64,000 bases of DNA, taken from the NCBI GenBank assembly GCA_937922045.1, contig CAKZXA010000004.1, positions 106,878 to 170,877 on the forward strand. The letters are read 5' to 3'. The stretch's first letter is position 1, and each line of letters begins with the position of its first letter. A model generated the notes under the pieces. That model did no database searches. It was not told the DNA's origin and saw only the letters and a program-made list of their open reading frames with translations. Position numbers and translations under genes: made by a program. Positions 1 to 8,480 of this stretch are shown here, in pieces. This DNA comes from an uncultured Acidimicrobiales bacterium (lineage in GTDB: Bacteria; Actinomycetota; Acidimicrobiia; Acidimicrobiales; SZUA-35).

Positions 1-509
1 AAATTTTGTCCAAGGAAGCCGACGTCGTAAGGGCCGCCCTCCTGAATGGTCTCAATCTCCTCTGGAAGCAGGTAGTTCTTGGCAAACGGATCGGACAAGC
101 GGTTGTAGGTCCAGGTGGCGCCATCGAAGACATACAAGGTATCGGAGTCAGGGACGCCGCTTCCTTCCGGCTCAGGTCGCACCCCAGGCCCAGCCGAGAC
201 CACGTAGAACCGACCCTGAAATGTGCCGATTCTGGCCATTAGCTCACTGGTCGGACTCGCTCCTGAGGTGACATTGGTGAGCTGGAGGCGAGCGGGGCCG
301 TCATTCTCCGACGAGTCGACCAGGGCCTCGCCACGTTCAGCAGTTGCTTCCTGCCCGGCGATAACAGCCTCGCGCTGTGCTCGGGGCGAACCTTCCCATC
401 CGACGACGGCGTCAGCCAGCCAGACCACCAAGGCCAAGGTCAGCACGGTCACTAGGGGCGTCGGAAGTTGACGAATCACGGCCCATCGGGGTTCCCGGCT
501 CCTGATCAT
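1..509 (-). CDS. Membrane-anchored protein of unknown function, 5' part only (runs off left edge)
   Basis: This reading frame is not in the ORF track because its stop lies beyond base 1. It is open from an ATG at 509 to the window edge, about 169 codons, and an in-frame TGA lies a few codons upstream of the ATG, which fixes the start region. The protein begins with a short basic stretch, then one hydrophobic helix at about residues 14-36 (TPLVTVLTLALVVWL), then a soluble acidic part with YVVSAGPGV and DTLYVFDGATWTYN. This is the layout of a single-pass protein with an external domain. The codon pattern matches its neighbours. I do not recognise the family and assign no function. Confidence 0.6.
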   Translation of the reverse strand, partial: MIRSREPRWAVIRQLPTPLVTVLTLALVVWLADAVVGWEGSPRAQREAVIAGQEATAERGEALVDSSENDGPARLQLTNVTSGASPTSELMARIGTFQGRFYVVSAGPGVRPEPEGSGVPDSDTLYVFDGATWTYNRLSDPFAKNYLLPEEIETIQEGGPYDVGFLGQN

Positions 510-542
510 GTCAGCAATTTGTCCGCATCATCTCGTCGCTTA

Positions 543-588
543 CCATTGTGGGCCCCGTATGAGGCCCATTGTGGGCCCCGTATGAGGC
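543..588. repeat. Perfect 23-bp tandem duplication
   Basis: Two adjacent identical 23-bp copies, each starting CCATTGTGGGCCCC and ending TATGAGGC, lie between the divergent partial gene (start at 509) and the enoyl-CoA hydratase (start at 665). Each copy contains the palindrome GGGCCC. It may be a slippage duplication within the shared promoter region. Confidence 0.8.
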
Positions 589-664
589 CTCTCGAGTTGG
601 CCTTACCGTAGCACCACGACCTGCCGAGTGTTTCAGCGTCACGCCAACGTGCTAACAAGATGTC

Positions 665-1471
665 ATGACCAACAATGCTCCATCGACCGCTAACGAGCAG
701 CCTCCAGTCCTCTACGAAAAAGATGGCCATGTGGTCACCATCACCTACAACCGACCGGAACGGCTCAATGCGCTCAACGGCGCCATGCGAGAAGCGCTCA
801 ACGAGGCCTGGCTTCGCTTTCGCGACGACGAGGACGCCTGGGTGGCGATCATGACGGGCGCAGGGCGAGCCTTCTGCGCCGGCGCCGATCTTCGCGATGG
901 TAAGGGCTCGATAGGAACCTTCCCCGGCACCTTTTGGGAGAAGCCCACCGTCAATTCGTTTGAGAGCGGTCTTGAACTCTTCAAGCCAGTCATAGCCGCG
1001 GTCAATGGGCCTTGCGTTGGCTACGGACTCACCGGCGTGAGCTTCGCCGATTTCGTGCTGGCCTCCGAGCGCGCCACATTCTCCTACCCCGAGGTTCGTC
1101 TCGGGGTACCGACCATCGTCGGCGCCATTCGCATGCCGCGCCGCCTCAACTGGGCCGATGCCATGGAGTTGCTCCTGATCGGCGAGCCGATCGACGCTGA
1201 ACGGGCCCGCGAGATGGGTCTGGTGTGGAAGGTTGTTGAGCACGAGCTGTTGATGGACGAGGCTCGTTCACTGGCCGCCCGCCTCTGCCGCTCCGCTCCC
1301 CTGGCCACACGTTCGGTGAAGGAGGTGGCCACCCGCACCGCGGCAATGGACTGGACCAACGCCGTGCGCTTTGGCGAGACACTACGCCTCGTCACCAACG
1401 ACTCACAAGATACCGCTGAGGGCAGGCGAGCAAAGGCGGAGAAACGCGACCCTCGCTGGTCTGGTCGGTAG
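665..1471 (+). CDS. Enoyl-CoA hydratase/isomerase family protein (crotonase)
   Basis: A 268-residue crotonase-fold protein. The family hydrates or isomerises acyl-CoA thioesters, mostly in fatty acid or branched-chain degradation. Visible family features are RPERLNALNGAM near the N-terminus, the oxyanion-hole segment GAGRAFCAGADLRD (about residues 60-75), and KPVIAAVNGPCVGYG followed by FADFVLASERATFSYPEVRLG, the core of the hydratase fold. Length is usual for the family. In the second motif the canonical GxGxxLAL(A/S)CD(I/L) reads GYGLTGVSFADFVLAS, a common variant. The substrate cannot be read from sequence. It stands alone upstream of the sugar module and has no evident operon partner. Confidence 0.9.
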   Translation: MTNNAPSTANEQPPVLYEKDGHVVTITYNRPERLNALNGAMREALNEAWLRFRDDEDAWVAIMTGAGRAFCAGADLRDGKGSIGTFPGTFWEKPTVNSFESGLELFKPVIAAVNGPCVGYGLTGVSFADFVLASERATFSYPEVRLGVPTIVGAIRMPRRLNWADAMELLLIGEPIDAERAREMGLVWKVVEHELLMDEARSLAARLCRSAPLATRSVKEVATRTAAMDWTNAVRFGETLRLVTNDSQDTAEGRRAKAEKRDPRWSGR

Positions 1472-1526
1472 TGTGGCAATCGTCCGGTCCGGCCCAAACC
1501 TCTTCGGACCCGTACACTCTGAGCCG

Positions 1527-2249
1527 ATGAGCGACCTCGAAACCACCGCACCCACCCTGCCGATCTCGTGGACGACCTACGACGCCGTCCTCTTCGACCT
1601 AGACGGCGTCATCACGCCGACTGCTGCAATTCATGAACACGCCTGGAGCGAACTCTTCAAGCCATGGGGATTCACCCAGCAGGACTACCTCACTTATGTC
1701 GACGGCAAGCCGCGCTACGACGGTGTTCGGTCGTTTCTCACGTCCCAAGGCATCACGCTGGCCGAAGGTCAGGCATCCGATCCTCCCGGCGACGAAACCA
1801 TTTGCGCCATGGGCAACCGCAAGAACGCCTTGTTCACTGAGATCCTTGAACGCGACGGCATCGCCCCCTACCCCGGTTCCATTGCGGTGATGAACATGCT
1901 CGACGATGCGGGCATCGTCCAGGCCATCGTCTCCTCGTCCCGGAACGCCAGACCTGTTCTAGCCGCGGCTGGCCTGGCTGACCGCTTTCCCTATGTTGTC
2001 GATGGCTTGACCGCAGCCGAACTCGGCTTGGCCGGAAAGCCTGCCCCCGCCATGTATCTCCATGCAGCACGACTACTCGGCAAAGAACCCCAACGGTGTG
2101 TCGTCGTCGAAGATGCATCCTCCGGCGTAGCCGCGGGTGCGGCTGGCGACTTTTCTCTCGTCGTCGGCGTCGACCGGGGCGGTAATCGAGAGGCCTTGCA
2201 GAGCGCCGGCGCCCATCTCGTCGTCGACGACCTGGCCGATAGCCTCTAA
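1527..2249 (+). CDS. pgmB: HAD-superfamily phosphatase/phosphomutase, beta-phosphoglucomutase type
   Basis: A 240-residue HAD protein. The ORF-track start at 1371 overlaps the upstream gene. The ATG at 1527 (MSDLETT) is preferred because it puts the nucleophile motif at residues 22-27 (FDLDGV). Other HAD motifs are IVSSS (motif II), AGKPAPAMY (motif III lysine) and VVVEDASSGVAAG (motif IV acids). A DGKPRYDGV segment in the cap is typical of beta-phosphoglucomutases, which convert beta-glucose 1-phosphate to glucose 6-phosphate. The next gene is a GH65 disaccharide phosphorylase, whose product is beta-glucose 1-phosphate, and this pairing is the usual genomic partnership. The mutase assignment is therefore well supported by context, although a plain sugar phosphatase remains possible. 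Confidence 0.85.
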   Translation: MSDLETTAPTLPISWTTYDAVLFDLDGVITPTAAIHEHAWSELFKPWGFTQQDYLTYVDGKPRYDGVRSFLTSQGITLAEGQASDPPGDETICAMGNRKNALFTEILERDGIAPYPGSIAVMNMLDDAGIVQAIVSSSRNARPVLAAAGLADRFPYVVDGLTAAELGLAGKPAPAMYLHAARLLGKEPQRCVVVEDASSGVAAGAAGDFSLVVGVDRGGNREALQSAGAHLVVDDLADSL

Positions 2250-2375
2250 TCCGGCAGGCTATACATCGATCAAGACGCTAACGCCCTGATCGGTCCGTGC
2301 CGATCACCAGATCGAAGGCCAAACCAGAGATCTGGCATCACGCATTCGAAAACGGCGAAATCACGGTGAAATCAA

Positions 2376-4775
2376 ATGAAGATACGAGCGACCGCTAGCG
2401 AGATTGCCCGGCACCGCTTGCCGGTCGACCCATGGAGACTGTTCGAAACCGAGCACGACGCCGACTCGATCGGCCTGACCGAGACATTGTTCGGTGTCGG
2501 CAACGGCTACATCGGGATGCGGGCCAATCCGCCCGAGGGGCGCGAAGCTCATACCCACGGCACCTACATCAACGGCTTCCACGAAACCTGGGAGATCCAG
2601 CACGCCGAGAGCGCTCACGCCTTCGCCAAGACCGGCCAGACCATCGTCAATGTGCCGGACGCGAAGCTCATGAAGCTCTATGTCGACGACGAACCACTCC
2701 TGCTGGCCGACGCCGACCTGGAATCCTACGAACGAGCTATCGATTTCCGCTCAGGCCAGCTGCATCGGGAGCTCGTGTGGCGAACCCCCGGTGGTAAGCG
2801 GATCAAGGTCCGTTCCGAGGTCATGGTCAGCCTCACCCAGCGCCACCTGGCCGTGCTCCGCCTCGAGATCACGCTGCTCGATGCGGCCGCCCCCATCGTC
2901 GTGTCTTCCCAAATGCTCAACCGCCAGGACGGCGAGGACGAGTACCACGTGTCGGCGGCAGCTCTGGGCGAAGGTTCGGATCCCCGCAAGGCTCGCAAGT
3001 TCGACCGCCGCGTTCTCGACCCCATGTTGCAGCGACACAATGATTCCTTCGGCGACGGAGGCGAGGTCACCCTCGGCTACCGCTGCGCTCAGAGCCGCAT
3101 GACGCTGTCGTGTGGCTACCGCCATGAGGTCGACACGAACTGTGTGTATCGAACGTCGACCGATGTCGGTGTTGACCACGCCAAGACCGCCTTTACCTTC
3201 GACGGACGACCGGGCGAGACCATCGCGATCACAAAGTACCTCACCTATCACACCTCGAATGGCATCCCCGCTGAGGAGCTCGCCGACCGATGCCACCGAA
3301 GCTTGGATCGCGCCGCCACCATCGGGGTGGGGTCGTTGCAGATCGAGCAGGAACGCTGGCTCCACGAATTCTGGTCGCATGCCGATGTGCAGATCGCTGG
3401 CGATGAGGCCGCTCAACAGGCGGTTCGCTGGAACCTGTTTCAGCTGGCCCAAGCCTCGGCCGGCACCCAGGAAAACGGCATTGCGGCCAAGGGCGTAACC
3501 GCCGGCGGCTACGACGGGCACTACTTTTGGGACACCGAGGTTTACGTACTCCCCTTCCTGGCTTACACAAACCCTGAGGCGGCCCGCAAGCTGCTGCGAT
3601 TCCGCTGGCATATGCTCGACGACGCGAGAGCGCGGGCGGCCGAGCTAAGCCAGAAAGGCGCCCTCTACCCGTGGCGCACCATCAACGGCGAGGAGGCGTC
3701 CGCCTACTATGCGGCCGGAACCGCTCAGTACCACATCAATGCGGCGGTGGCCTATGCGCTCGAACAGTATGTGAGAGCAACCGACGACCGTGAGTTCCTC
3801 GATCACGAAGGAGCCGAGATCCTGGTCGAGACGGCCCGTCTCTGGGAGGATCTTGGGTTCTACCAAGCATCGTCCGACGACGATGGGCCTGGTCGATTCC
3901 ACATCCACGCTGTGACCGGTCCCGACGAATACACCACGGTCGTCAACGACAACCTTTACACAAACGTGATGGCCCGTTTCAATATGCGTTTCGCCGTGCG
4001 GGTTCTGCGGCGCCTTCAGGACTCGAACCCAAACGCCTACGCGGCCCTGGTTCGAGCCACCGATCTCGGCGACGACGAAGTCGATGCCTGGGACAAGGCA
4101 GCCGAAGCCATGTTCTTGCCCTATGACAAAGAATCTGGCATCAACCCACAGGACGCCAACTTTTTGGATCGTGAACGCTGGGATTTCGCCACAACCCCTT
4201 CCGACAAGTATCCCCTCCTCCTCAACTTTCATCCCCTGGTGATCTACCGCCACCAGGTGCTGAAGCAGGCCGACGTTGTGCTGGCCATGTTCCTTCGCGG
4301 TCAGCATTTCTCCCAGGAGCAGAAGAGGCGCAACTTTGACTACTACGACGCCCTGACCACCGGCGACTCATCATTGTCGGCATGCGTTCAGGCCATCGCC
4401 GCTACGGAGGTCGGTCATCACGACCTGGCCATCGACTACTTCAACCAGGCTCTCTACCTCGACTTGGCCAATACCCACGCCAACACGAATGACGGCGTAC
4501 ACATTGCCAATGCCGGCGGTGTCTGGGCTGGGCTTGTCTACGGTTTCGCTGGCATGCGCCACTACCAGGGCCTGCTACGGTTCGCGCCCAATCTTCCAAA
4601 GGGTTGGGCATCGATTCGTTTCCGACTCATCCACCATGATCAGGACATCGAGGTAACCATCGATGCCGCTGGCGCCCATCTCGAACTGCGGACCGATGGC
4701 TCGGTGCCTGTTTTGGTAGGGGAAACGACCGTCGAACTGACCAAGGCGTCAACCCTGCACATTCCTGTCGACTAG
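2376..4775 (+). CDS. Glycoside hydrolase family 65 disaccharide phosphorylase (maltose/trehalose/kojibiose type)
   Basis: A 799-residue GH65 enzyme. These inverting phosphorylases split alpha-linked glucose disaccharides with phosphate to glucose and beta-glucose 1-phosphate. Seen here are the N-terminal super-sandwich domain (LFGVGNGYIGMRANPPEG at about residues 35-55), a central (alpha/alpha)6 barrel with GYDGHYFWDTEVYVLPF, and the catalytic acid in AVTGPDEYT (Glu about 518). Further on are TTGDSSLSACVQAI and HIANAGGVWAGLVYGFAG. Length is typical. The product is handled by the HAD protein just upstream. Maltose, trehalose and kojibiose phosphorylases are not separable by eye, and the neighbouring alpha-glucoside-type importer fits any of them. 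No strong ribosome-binding site is visible before the ATG. Confidence 0.92.
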   Translation: MKIRATASEIARHRLPVDPWRLFETEHDADSIGLTETLFGVGNGYIGMRANPPEGREAHTHGTYINGFHETWEIQHAESAHAFAKTGQTIVNVPDAKLMKLYVDDEPLLLADADLESYERAIDFRSGQLHRELVWRTPGGKRIKVRSEVMVSLTQRHLAVLRLEITLLDAAAPIVVSSQMLNRQDGEDEYHVSAAALGEGSDPRKARKFDRRVLDPMLQRHNDSFGDGGEVTLGYRCAQSRMTLSCGYRHEVDTNCVYRTSTDVGVDHAKTAFTFDGRPGETIAITKYLTYHTSNGIPAEELADRCHRSLDRAATIGVGSLQIEQERWLHEFWSHADVQIAGDEAAQQAVRWNLFQLAQASAGTQENGIAAKGVTAGGYDGHYFWDTEVYVLPFLAYTNPEAARKLLRFRWHMLDDARARAAELSQKGALYPWRTINGEEASAYYAAGTAQYHINAAVAYALEQYVRATDDREFLDHEGAEILVETARLWEDLGFYQASSDDDGPGRFHIHAVTGPDEYTTVVNDNLYTNVMARFNMRFAVRVLRRLQDSNPNAYAALVRATDLGDDEVDAWDKAAEAMFLPYDKESGINPQDANFLDRERWDFATTPSDKYPLLLNFHPLVIYRHQVLKQADVVLAMFLRGQHFSQEQKRRNFDYYDALTTGDSSLSACVQAIAATEVGHHDLAIDYFNQALYLDLANTHANTNDGVHIANAGGVWAGLVYGFAGMRHYQGLLRFAPNLPKGWASIRFRLIHHDQDIEVTIDAAGAHLELRTDGSVPVLVGETTVELTKASTLHIPVD

Positions 4776-4921
4776 GGGCCATGCGTCCGATCGACACGCG
4801 ACCACAGAGGCGATGAGAAAGACGATGAAAGAGGCGATGAAAGACTGTGTCAAGGCCGCACCCTGAGCGACCGAAACTACAACCATCGCCCAAGAGCGAC
4901 CAACCTAGGTAGCAATACCTT

Positions 4922-4944
4922 GCCGTCCCCACGAGGGGCACGGC
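4922..4944. terminator. Possible hairpin between the GH65 and glycogen phosphorylase genes
   Basis: GCCGT-CCCC-ACGA-GGGG-C-ACGGC can fold into a 9-bp stem with a 4-nt loop and one bulged base. It lies in the 266-bp gap after the GH65 gene. No U-tract follows, so it may be a weak terminator or a leader structure for the downstream phosphorylase. Confidence 0.35.
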
Positions 4945-5041
4945 GACAACCTACGACCAGCTCATAGGCTGGTCTTGCCACCTCCACCGGTGGACCACCG
5001 TCGTCGATCGACCAATCGACCGCAAGTAAGAAGGCGAATAC

Positions 5042-7075
5042 ATGTCCACAATTGATGATCTGCTCGTCGTGGCCCGGAATTATGCGTGGGCCTGGAACCT
5101 CGAATGGCGTCAGGTGCTAGCCGACGCTGTCGGTCCTGACTGGGCTGGCGCCGGGCATCCCTATGCAGCACTGCTCGATCTGGTCCAGAACGAAGCTGAC
5201 ATCGCTAACACGATCTCGGCCTGGGATCAGGCCAGGCCCGACCTTGCGGCCCGGGCGGCGGCAGCGGCTACCGAGGTGAGAGCACTGCAAGCCGAGTCGG
5301 CCGACGAGCAGCAACCGGACATCGCCTATTTCTCTCCCGAGTTTGGTGTCTCTGAGACCCTTCCCCAGTATTCGGGTGGTCTAGGCATTCTGGCTGGCGA
5401 TCATCTCAAGGCTGCCAGCGACCTCAGCATTTCTCTGATCGGTGTCGGCCTCTTCTACACCAACGGCTACTTCACGCAGGGCGTCGACGACAACGGCCAG
5501 CTGGTCGCCTACGACACCTACGATCCGCAACGTCTCGGTCTCACCGATACCGGGGTGATGGTCGACCTTGAGGTGCCCAAGGGTTCGGTATCAGCTCGGG
5601 TCTGGCTGGCTAATGTCGGCCGGGTACGTCTCTACCTCCTCGACACCCAGGTCGATACCAACGAGGACTGGGCCGCAGCTATCACCGATCGGCTCTACGG
5701 CGGCGATCAGCAGCATCGCATCGACCAGGAATGGGTGCTCGGCTACGGCGGCGCCCAGGCGCTTCGTCAGCTAGGCATCACCCCAGGCGGCATCCACCTC
5801 AACGAGGGTCACGCCGGATTCAGCTTGCTCGAGATCTACCGGCGCCGCTTGGAACATGGCGACACCTGGGAACAGGCCCAAGATTGGGTGCGCCGACGCA
5901 CCCTGTTCACCACCCACACCCCAGTTCCTGCCGGCATCGACCGCTTTCCGCACGAGCTCATCGCTCCCTACCTCCAAATCTGGTCGGATGCGGTCGACGC
6001 CGCAGACGTCTCAGCCGAGGCACTCCTTCCGCTCGGCCATATGCCATCAGAAGGCAATCCGGGAGCAGCCTCCAACGAGTTCAACATGGCCGCCTTCTGC
6101 CTACGAAGCGCGGGCATGGCCAATGGAGTATCAGCCCTGCACGGATCCGTCAGCCGCTCCCTATTCTCTTCGCTTGAGCAGAGCGGGGCCATCACATCGG
6201 TTACCAACGGGGTTCATGCTCGCACCTGGACAACGCCTTCGGTTCAACGCTTCTTCGACACCCACCTGGGCCGCGACTGGTCGGAGGGATCGGAACAAGC
6301 CTGGTCGCAGGCTGCCTCCCTCGACTCTGACGCCATCGTTGCCCTCCGCGGCGAAGGCCGCCGCGACCTTGTCGAGATGTTGCACCAGCGAGGCTTCGAA
6401 GGCCTCGATCCGGAGGCACTCACGATCGGCTTCGCCCGACGGTTCGCCACCTATAAACGCGCTGCACTCCTGTTGAGCGAACGCGAACGGCTTGAGGCTC
6501 TCCTGGCCAACACCGACCGACCGGTTCAGTTCGTCTTCGCCGGCAAGGCCCATCCCGCCGACCTGCCAGGTCAAGCGGTTCTGGCCGATGTCGTCGCCTT
6601 TGGTGCGACCGAGGCAGCGAATGCTCGCTTCGTCTTCGTCCCCGGCTACGACATGCACATAGCTTCTGCTCTCTACGGCGGCTGTGATGTGTGGCTCAAC
6701 AATCCCGTTCGCCCTCAAGAGGCCTGCGGCACAAGCGGTGAGAAGTCTGCGCTCAACGGAGGCATCAACTGCTCGATCCTCGACGGCTGGTGGGCCGAGT
6801 GGTACGACGAAGCCAACGGCTGGGCCATTCCAATCAGCAATGACCCAGACCCAGAAAAGCGGGACAAGATCGAGGCCGACGGACTGCTCAGCCTGCTCGA
6901 GGGTGACGTCGTGCCTAGTTTCTACGCCGACGGCGAGCGGCGACCAAGCGAGCAGTGGGTCGAACGAATTCGGGCTGGATGGACCTACCTCGGCCCAAAG
7001 GTTACGGCGGCCCGGATGGTAGCCGACTACGACCAGCGCCTCTACCGTCGACTCGCAGTAGAGCTCGCATCGTAG
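5042..7075 (+). CDS. glgP: Alpha-glucan (glycogen/maltodextrin) phosphorylase, short form
   Basis: A 677-residue GT35 phosphorylase that would release glucose 1-phosphate from alpha-1,4-glucans using PLP. The N-terminal region resembles the DUF3417/more-P-ylase branch (YAWAWNLEW, YFSPEFGVSETLPQYSGGLGILAGDHLKAASDL). HLNEGHAGFSLLE and TTHTPVPAGIDRF follow, and the PLP lysine lies in GTSGEKSALNGG (Lys about 568), then SILDGWWAEWYD. It is shorter than the 800-850 residues of the classical enzyme, but the glucan-binding core and PLP site are complete. An AAGAAGG ribosome-binding site precedes the ATG by 6 bases. With the GH65 enzyme it gives two routes of phosphorolytic glucose release. Confidence 0.9.
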   Translation: MSTIDDLLVVARNYAWAWNLEWRQVLADAVGPDWAGAGHPYAALLDLVQNEADIANTISAWDQARPDLAARAAAAATEVRALQAESADEQQPDIAYFSPEFGVSETLPQYSGGLGILAGDHLKAASDLSISLIGVGLFYTNGYFTQGVDDNGQLVAYDTYDPQRLGLTDTGVMVDLEVPKGSVSARVWLANVGRVRLYLLDTQVDTNEDWAAAITDRLYGGDQQHRIDQEWVLGYGGAQALRQLGITPGGIHLNEGHAGFSLLEIYRRRLEHGDTWEQAQDWVRRRTLFTTHTPVPAGIDRFPHELIAPYLQIWSDAVDAADVSAEALLPLGHMPSEGNPGAASNEFNMAAFCLRSAGMANGVSALHGSVSRSLFSSLEQSGAITSVTNGVHARTWTTPSVQRFFDTHLGRDWSEGSEQAWSQAASLDSDAIVALRGEGRRDLVEMLHQRGFEGLDPEALTIGFARRFATYKRAALLLSERERLEALLANTDRPVQFVFAGKAHPADLPGQAVLADVVAFGATEAANARFVFVPGYDMHIASALYGGCDVWLNNPVRPQEACGTSGEKSALNGGINCSILDGWWAEWYDEANGWAIPISNDPDPEKRDKIEADGLLSLLEGDVVPSFYADGERRPSEQWVERIRAGWTYLGPKVTAARMVADYDQRLYRRLAVELAS

Positions 7076-7096
7076 CCTCTCGCATCTAGGGGCGTC

Positions 7097-7837
7097 CTAG
7101 ATGTAGAGGCACAGAGAGAATCCATCAGGGTCGACGCCCGACCCGAGCCGCTCAGCCCTACCGGTGGCGAGACGCGAAGCCGTCCACGCTGCCGCCAAAG
7201 CATCGAGTAGATCGTCGATCCCCACACCAGGGGGGAGGTCATCGATGATCGCCGGAGTACATCCTGCGAGAGATCGTTGCAGCGCTTGCAAGCGCTGATC
7301 GATGCCAGCCTCTGTCTTCTTGCTATCGAGCGGTCGCCCAGCCATGGCGGCGAAGGAGAGCTCGGGGTGGACCTCGCTGCACCAGGGCTGCTCCCCTGGA
7401 TCGAGCGCCAGGCGGATCTGACGGCTACGCGCTACGAGATTGAACGCCTGCTTGCTCAAGCCTTTACCCGTCACCGCTCGGCTTATGTGGAGCGCCTCAT
7501 CCCAGCTGGTGGTGTCTAGCACAGCGTGGCAGGGCGAAGGGAAAAGGGTCGAGCGGCGGTGGGCAAGGCGACGTCTTCCCTCGATTTCGGCCTCTCGCTT
7601 CCCGTCGGCCGCGTAGGCGATTGGTGAGTCGATGCCAACCGATGCGATACCGCGTTGGCGGCACTCGTCCAGCAGCTCGGCCGCCTCGCGCCGAATGCGC
7701 AATTGCGGTGGCCGCAGACCGTTCCGACCGTGCTCGTCGATCTCCAGCACGACCATCACCCAGCCAGCACGACAGCCATCGATACCGGCCACCAACAATG
7801 GTGCTGCATTTTCTTGGATGGCTGGGGAAGAAATCAC
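7097..7837 (-). CDS. DUF429 family protein (predicted RNase H-fold nuclease)
   Basis: A 246-residue protein with the DUF429 signature. An acidic start strand sits in GIDGCRAGWV (residues 18-27), followed by SVGIDSPI, the basic segment RRSTLFPSPCHAV, a conserved NLVARSRQIR, and EVHPELSFAAMAG. The family is predicted to share the RNase H/resolvase fold, but its biological role is unknown. Its 3' end is 21 bp from the convergent glycogen phosphorylase gene and its 5' end faces the DoxX gene, so it is a single-gene transcript. Confidence 0.8.
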   Translation of the reverse strand: MISSPAIQENAAPLLVAGIDGCRAGWVMVVLEIDEHGRNGLRPPQLRIRREAAELLDECRQRGIASVGIDSPIAYAADGKREAEIEGRRRLAHRRSTLFPSPCHAVLDTTSWDEALHISRAVTGKGLSKQAFNLVARSRQIRLALDPGEQPWCSEVHPELSFAAMAGRPLDSKKTEAGIDQRLQALQRSLAGCTPAIIDDLPPGVGIDDLLDALAAAWTASRLATGRAERLGSGVDPDGFSLCLYI

Positions 7838-7904
7838 CGTGTGGTCCGGTTACGTAGAGGTTCGTCCACCAACGAACATATCCATTCTTATCTGGAGGAG
7901 ACTC

Positions 7905-8339
7905 ATGGGTTCTTTGGCAAACATGTTTAATGGCTTGCGGCCGTTCGCCCTTTTGGTGACACGTGTGCTCGTAGGGGTCGTGTTCTTTTGGCATGGCCTG
8001 AGCAAGTTCCGAAACGGCCTCGATGGCGTCGAAGGAATGTTCACCGATTGGGGGGTTCCCGCTCCTGGTTTGGCTGTCTTGTTCGTCGCAATCGTAGAAC
8101 TGATCGGTGGGCTGGGCCTCATCCTCGGTATCGGTACTCGGATCTGGGCCCTGCTGCTCGGTCTGATCATGCTGGGCGCGCTTCTCTTCGTGAAGGCCGA
8201 CCTCGGCATCACGGGCGGTGCCAACACCGATCTCGGTCTGTTGGCAGCCCTGGTTTCGATCATCGGTTCTGGACCAGGTGCCGTGTCGGCTGACGCCGCT
8301 ATGTCGCTCGAACCCGAGCAGGCCGCCAGCTACGCCTAG
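7905..8339 (+). CDS. DoxX family membrane protein
   Basis: A 144-residue protein with four hydrophobic helices (RPFALLVTRVLVGVVFFWHG, LAVLFVAIVELIGGLGLILG, IWALLLGLIMLGALLFV, LGLLAALVSIIG) and the DoxX pattern HGLSKFRNG after helix 1. The ORF-track frame opens earlier, but the ATG at 7905 is preceded by a strong GGAGGAG ribosome-binding site. DoxX proteins are small inner-membrane proteins linked to quinone redox or stress functions; the exact role here is unknown. A strong hairpin follows the stop codon by 30 bp. Confidence 0.88.
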   Translation: MGSLANMFNGLRPFALLVTRVLVGVVFFWHGLSKFRNGLDGVEGMFTDWGVPAPGLAVLFVAIVELIGGLGLILGIGTRIWALLLGLIMLGALLFVKADLGITGGANTDLGLLAALVSIIGSGPGAVSADAAMSLEPEQAASYA

Positions 8340-8369
8340 ACGGTCGCCCAACACGCACAACCATCGAAT

Positions 8370-8404
8370 CTAAGGGAGGACGCCACTCGGCCGTCCTCCC
8401 TTAG
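8370..8404. terminator. Strong hairpin terminator between convergent genes
   Basis: CTAAGGGAGGACG and CGTCCTCCCTTAG form a perfect 13-bp stem around a 9-nt loop, 30 bp after the DoxX stop and beyond the stop of the convergent DUF2332 gene. It could serve both strands. The 3' arm overlaps the first unit of the 16-bp repeat array. Confidence 0.75.
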
Positions 8405-8480
8405 TGCTTTCCAGTCTTAGTGCTTTCCGGTCTTAGTGCTTTCCAGTCTTAGTGCTTTCCGGTCTTAGTTGCCTTCCGGC
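8401..8480. repeat. 16-bp tandem repeat array at the 3' end of the DUF2332 gene
   Basis: Four near-identical 16-bp units TTAGTGCTTTCC(A/G)GTC follow each other, alternating A and G at one position, with a diverged fifth unit (TTAGTTGCCTTCCGGC). On the minus strand each unit carries a TAA in the form AAGCACTAA. The array has duplicated the end of the coding region together with its stop codon. Confidence 0.85.

Noticed and set aside
6-471. Plus-strand ORFs 6-242 and 223-471
   Set aside because: They are antisense to the minus-strand frame open from 509 to the edge, which has a clear membrane helix and better codon use.
8401-8480. Possible CRISPR array
   Set aside because: Units are directly adjacent with no spacers, and the array overlaps a coding end. 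It is a simple tandem repeat.
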